From contig JALWNR010000154.1 in NCBI GenBank assembly GCA_027083715.1, positions 1 to 6,813 of the forward strand: a stretch of DNA of 6,813 nucleotides, in the 5' to 3' direction. The translations under genes and the position numbers were made by a program. This document shows positions 6,757 through 6,813 of this stretch, piece by piece. The notes beneath the pieces were generated by a model that was not told the DNA's origin, made no database searches, and saw only the letters and a list, made by a program, of their open reading frames with translations. How positions within the stretch are numbered: position 1 is the stretch's first letter; each line of letters starts with the position of its first letter. The stretch comes from Bacteroidales bacterium (GTDB taxonomy: Bacteria; Bacteroidota; Bacteroidia; Bacteroidales; NBLH01).

Positions 6757-6813
6757 AGAACACATACTACTTTGGTAATACGGGCAAAAAAAAACATAAT
6801 ACAATTATACTAC

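Noticed and set aside
6781..6800. Run of nine A next to CGGGC as a possible terminator for a neighbouring gene
   Set aside because: No matching inverted arm was found beside the run, so it is just a homopolymer in AT-rich upstream DNA.

Overview
This AT-rich window comes from a member of the Bacteroidota. It carries a SusC/SusD outer-membrane uptake pair, Bacteroidota-style lipoproteins, a promoter resembling the TTTG / TANNTTTG consensus, and start codons preceded by A/T-rich leaders with no Shine-Dalgarno sequence. Genus cannot be told from the sequence alone.

Layout, reading the minus strand in the direction of transcription from right to left. Bases 6813-6686 are a short upstream region with a candidate promoter at 6756-6725. 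A SusC-like TonB-dependent transporter follows (6685-3674), then, 20 bp later, its SusD-like lipoprotein partner (3653-2163). After a 116-bp spacer with a terminator-like hairpin comes a two-TIG-domain lipoprotein with an acidic C-terminal beta-rich domain (2046-856). After a second hairpin comes the N-terminal part of a purple-acid-phosphatase-like metallophosphoesterase (790-107). That gene stops right after the GNHE motif and lacks the C-terminal metal-binding half. At the left edge an open plus-strand frame (2-100) ends 6 bp from the truncated gene's stop codon; it may be the tail of an unrelated gene or of a mobile element that broke the phosphatase.

The four minus-strand genes look like one uptake locus. 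SusC/SusD would form the substrate-capturing transporter, the TIG lipoprotein is placed like an accessory surface-binding protein, and the phosphatase would have removed phosphate from a substrate or product. No glycoside hydrolase, polysaccharide lyase, sulfatase or regulator lies inside the window, so the substrate is unknown. The phosphatase hints at a phosphorylated compound, but that is inference.

I see no CRISPR array, tRNA or rRNA and no complete insertion sequence. Nothing here is a clearly new system. The most useful observations are the truncated phosphatase with its abrupt junction, two intergenic hairpins whose wobble pairs only form in the minus-strand RNA, and a nearly identical A/T block at a fixed distance before three of the start codons.
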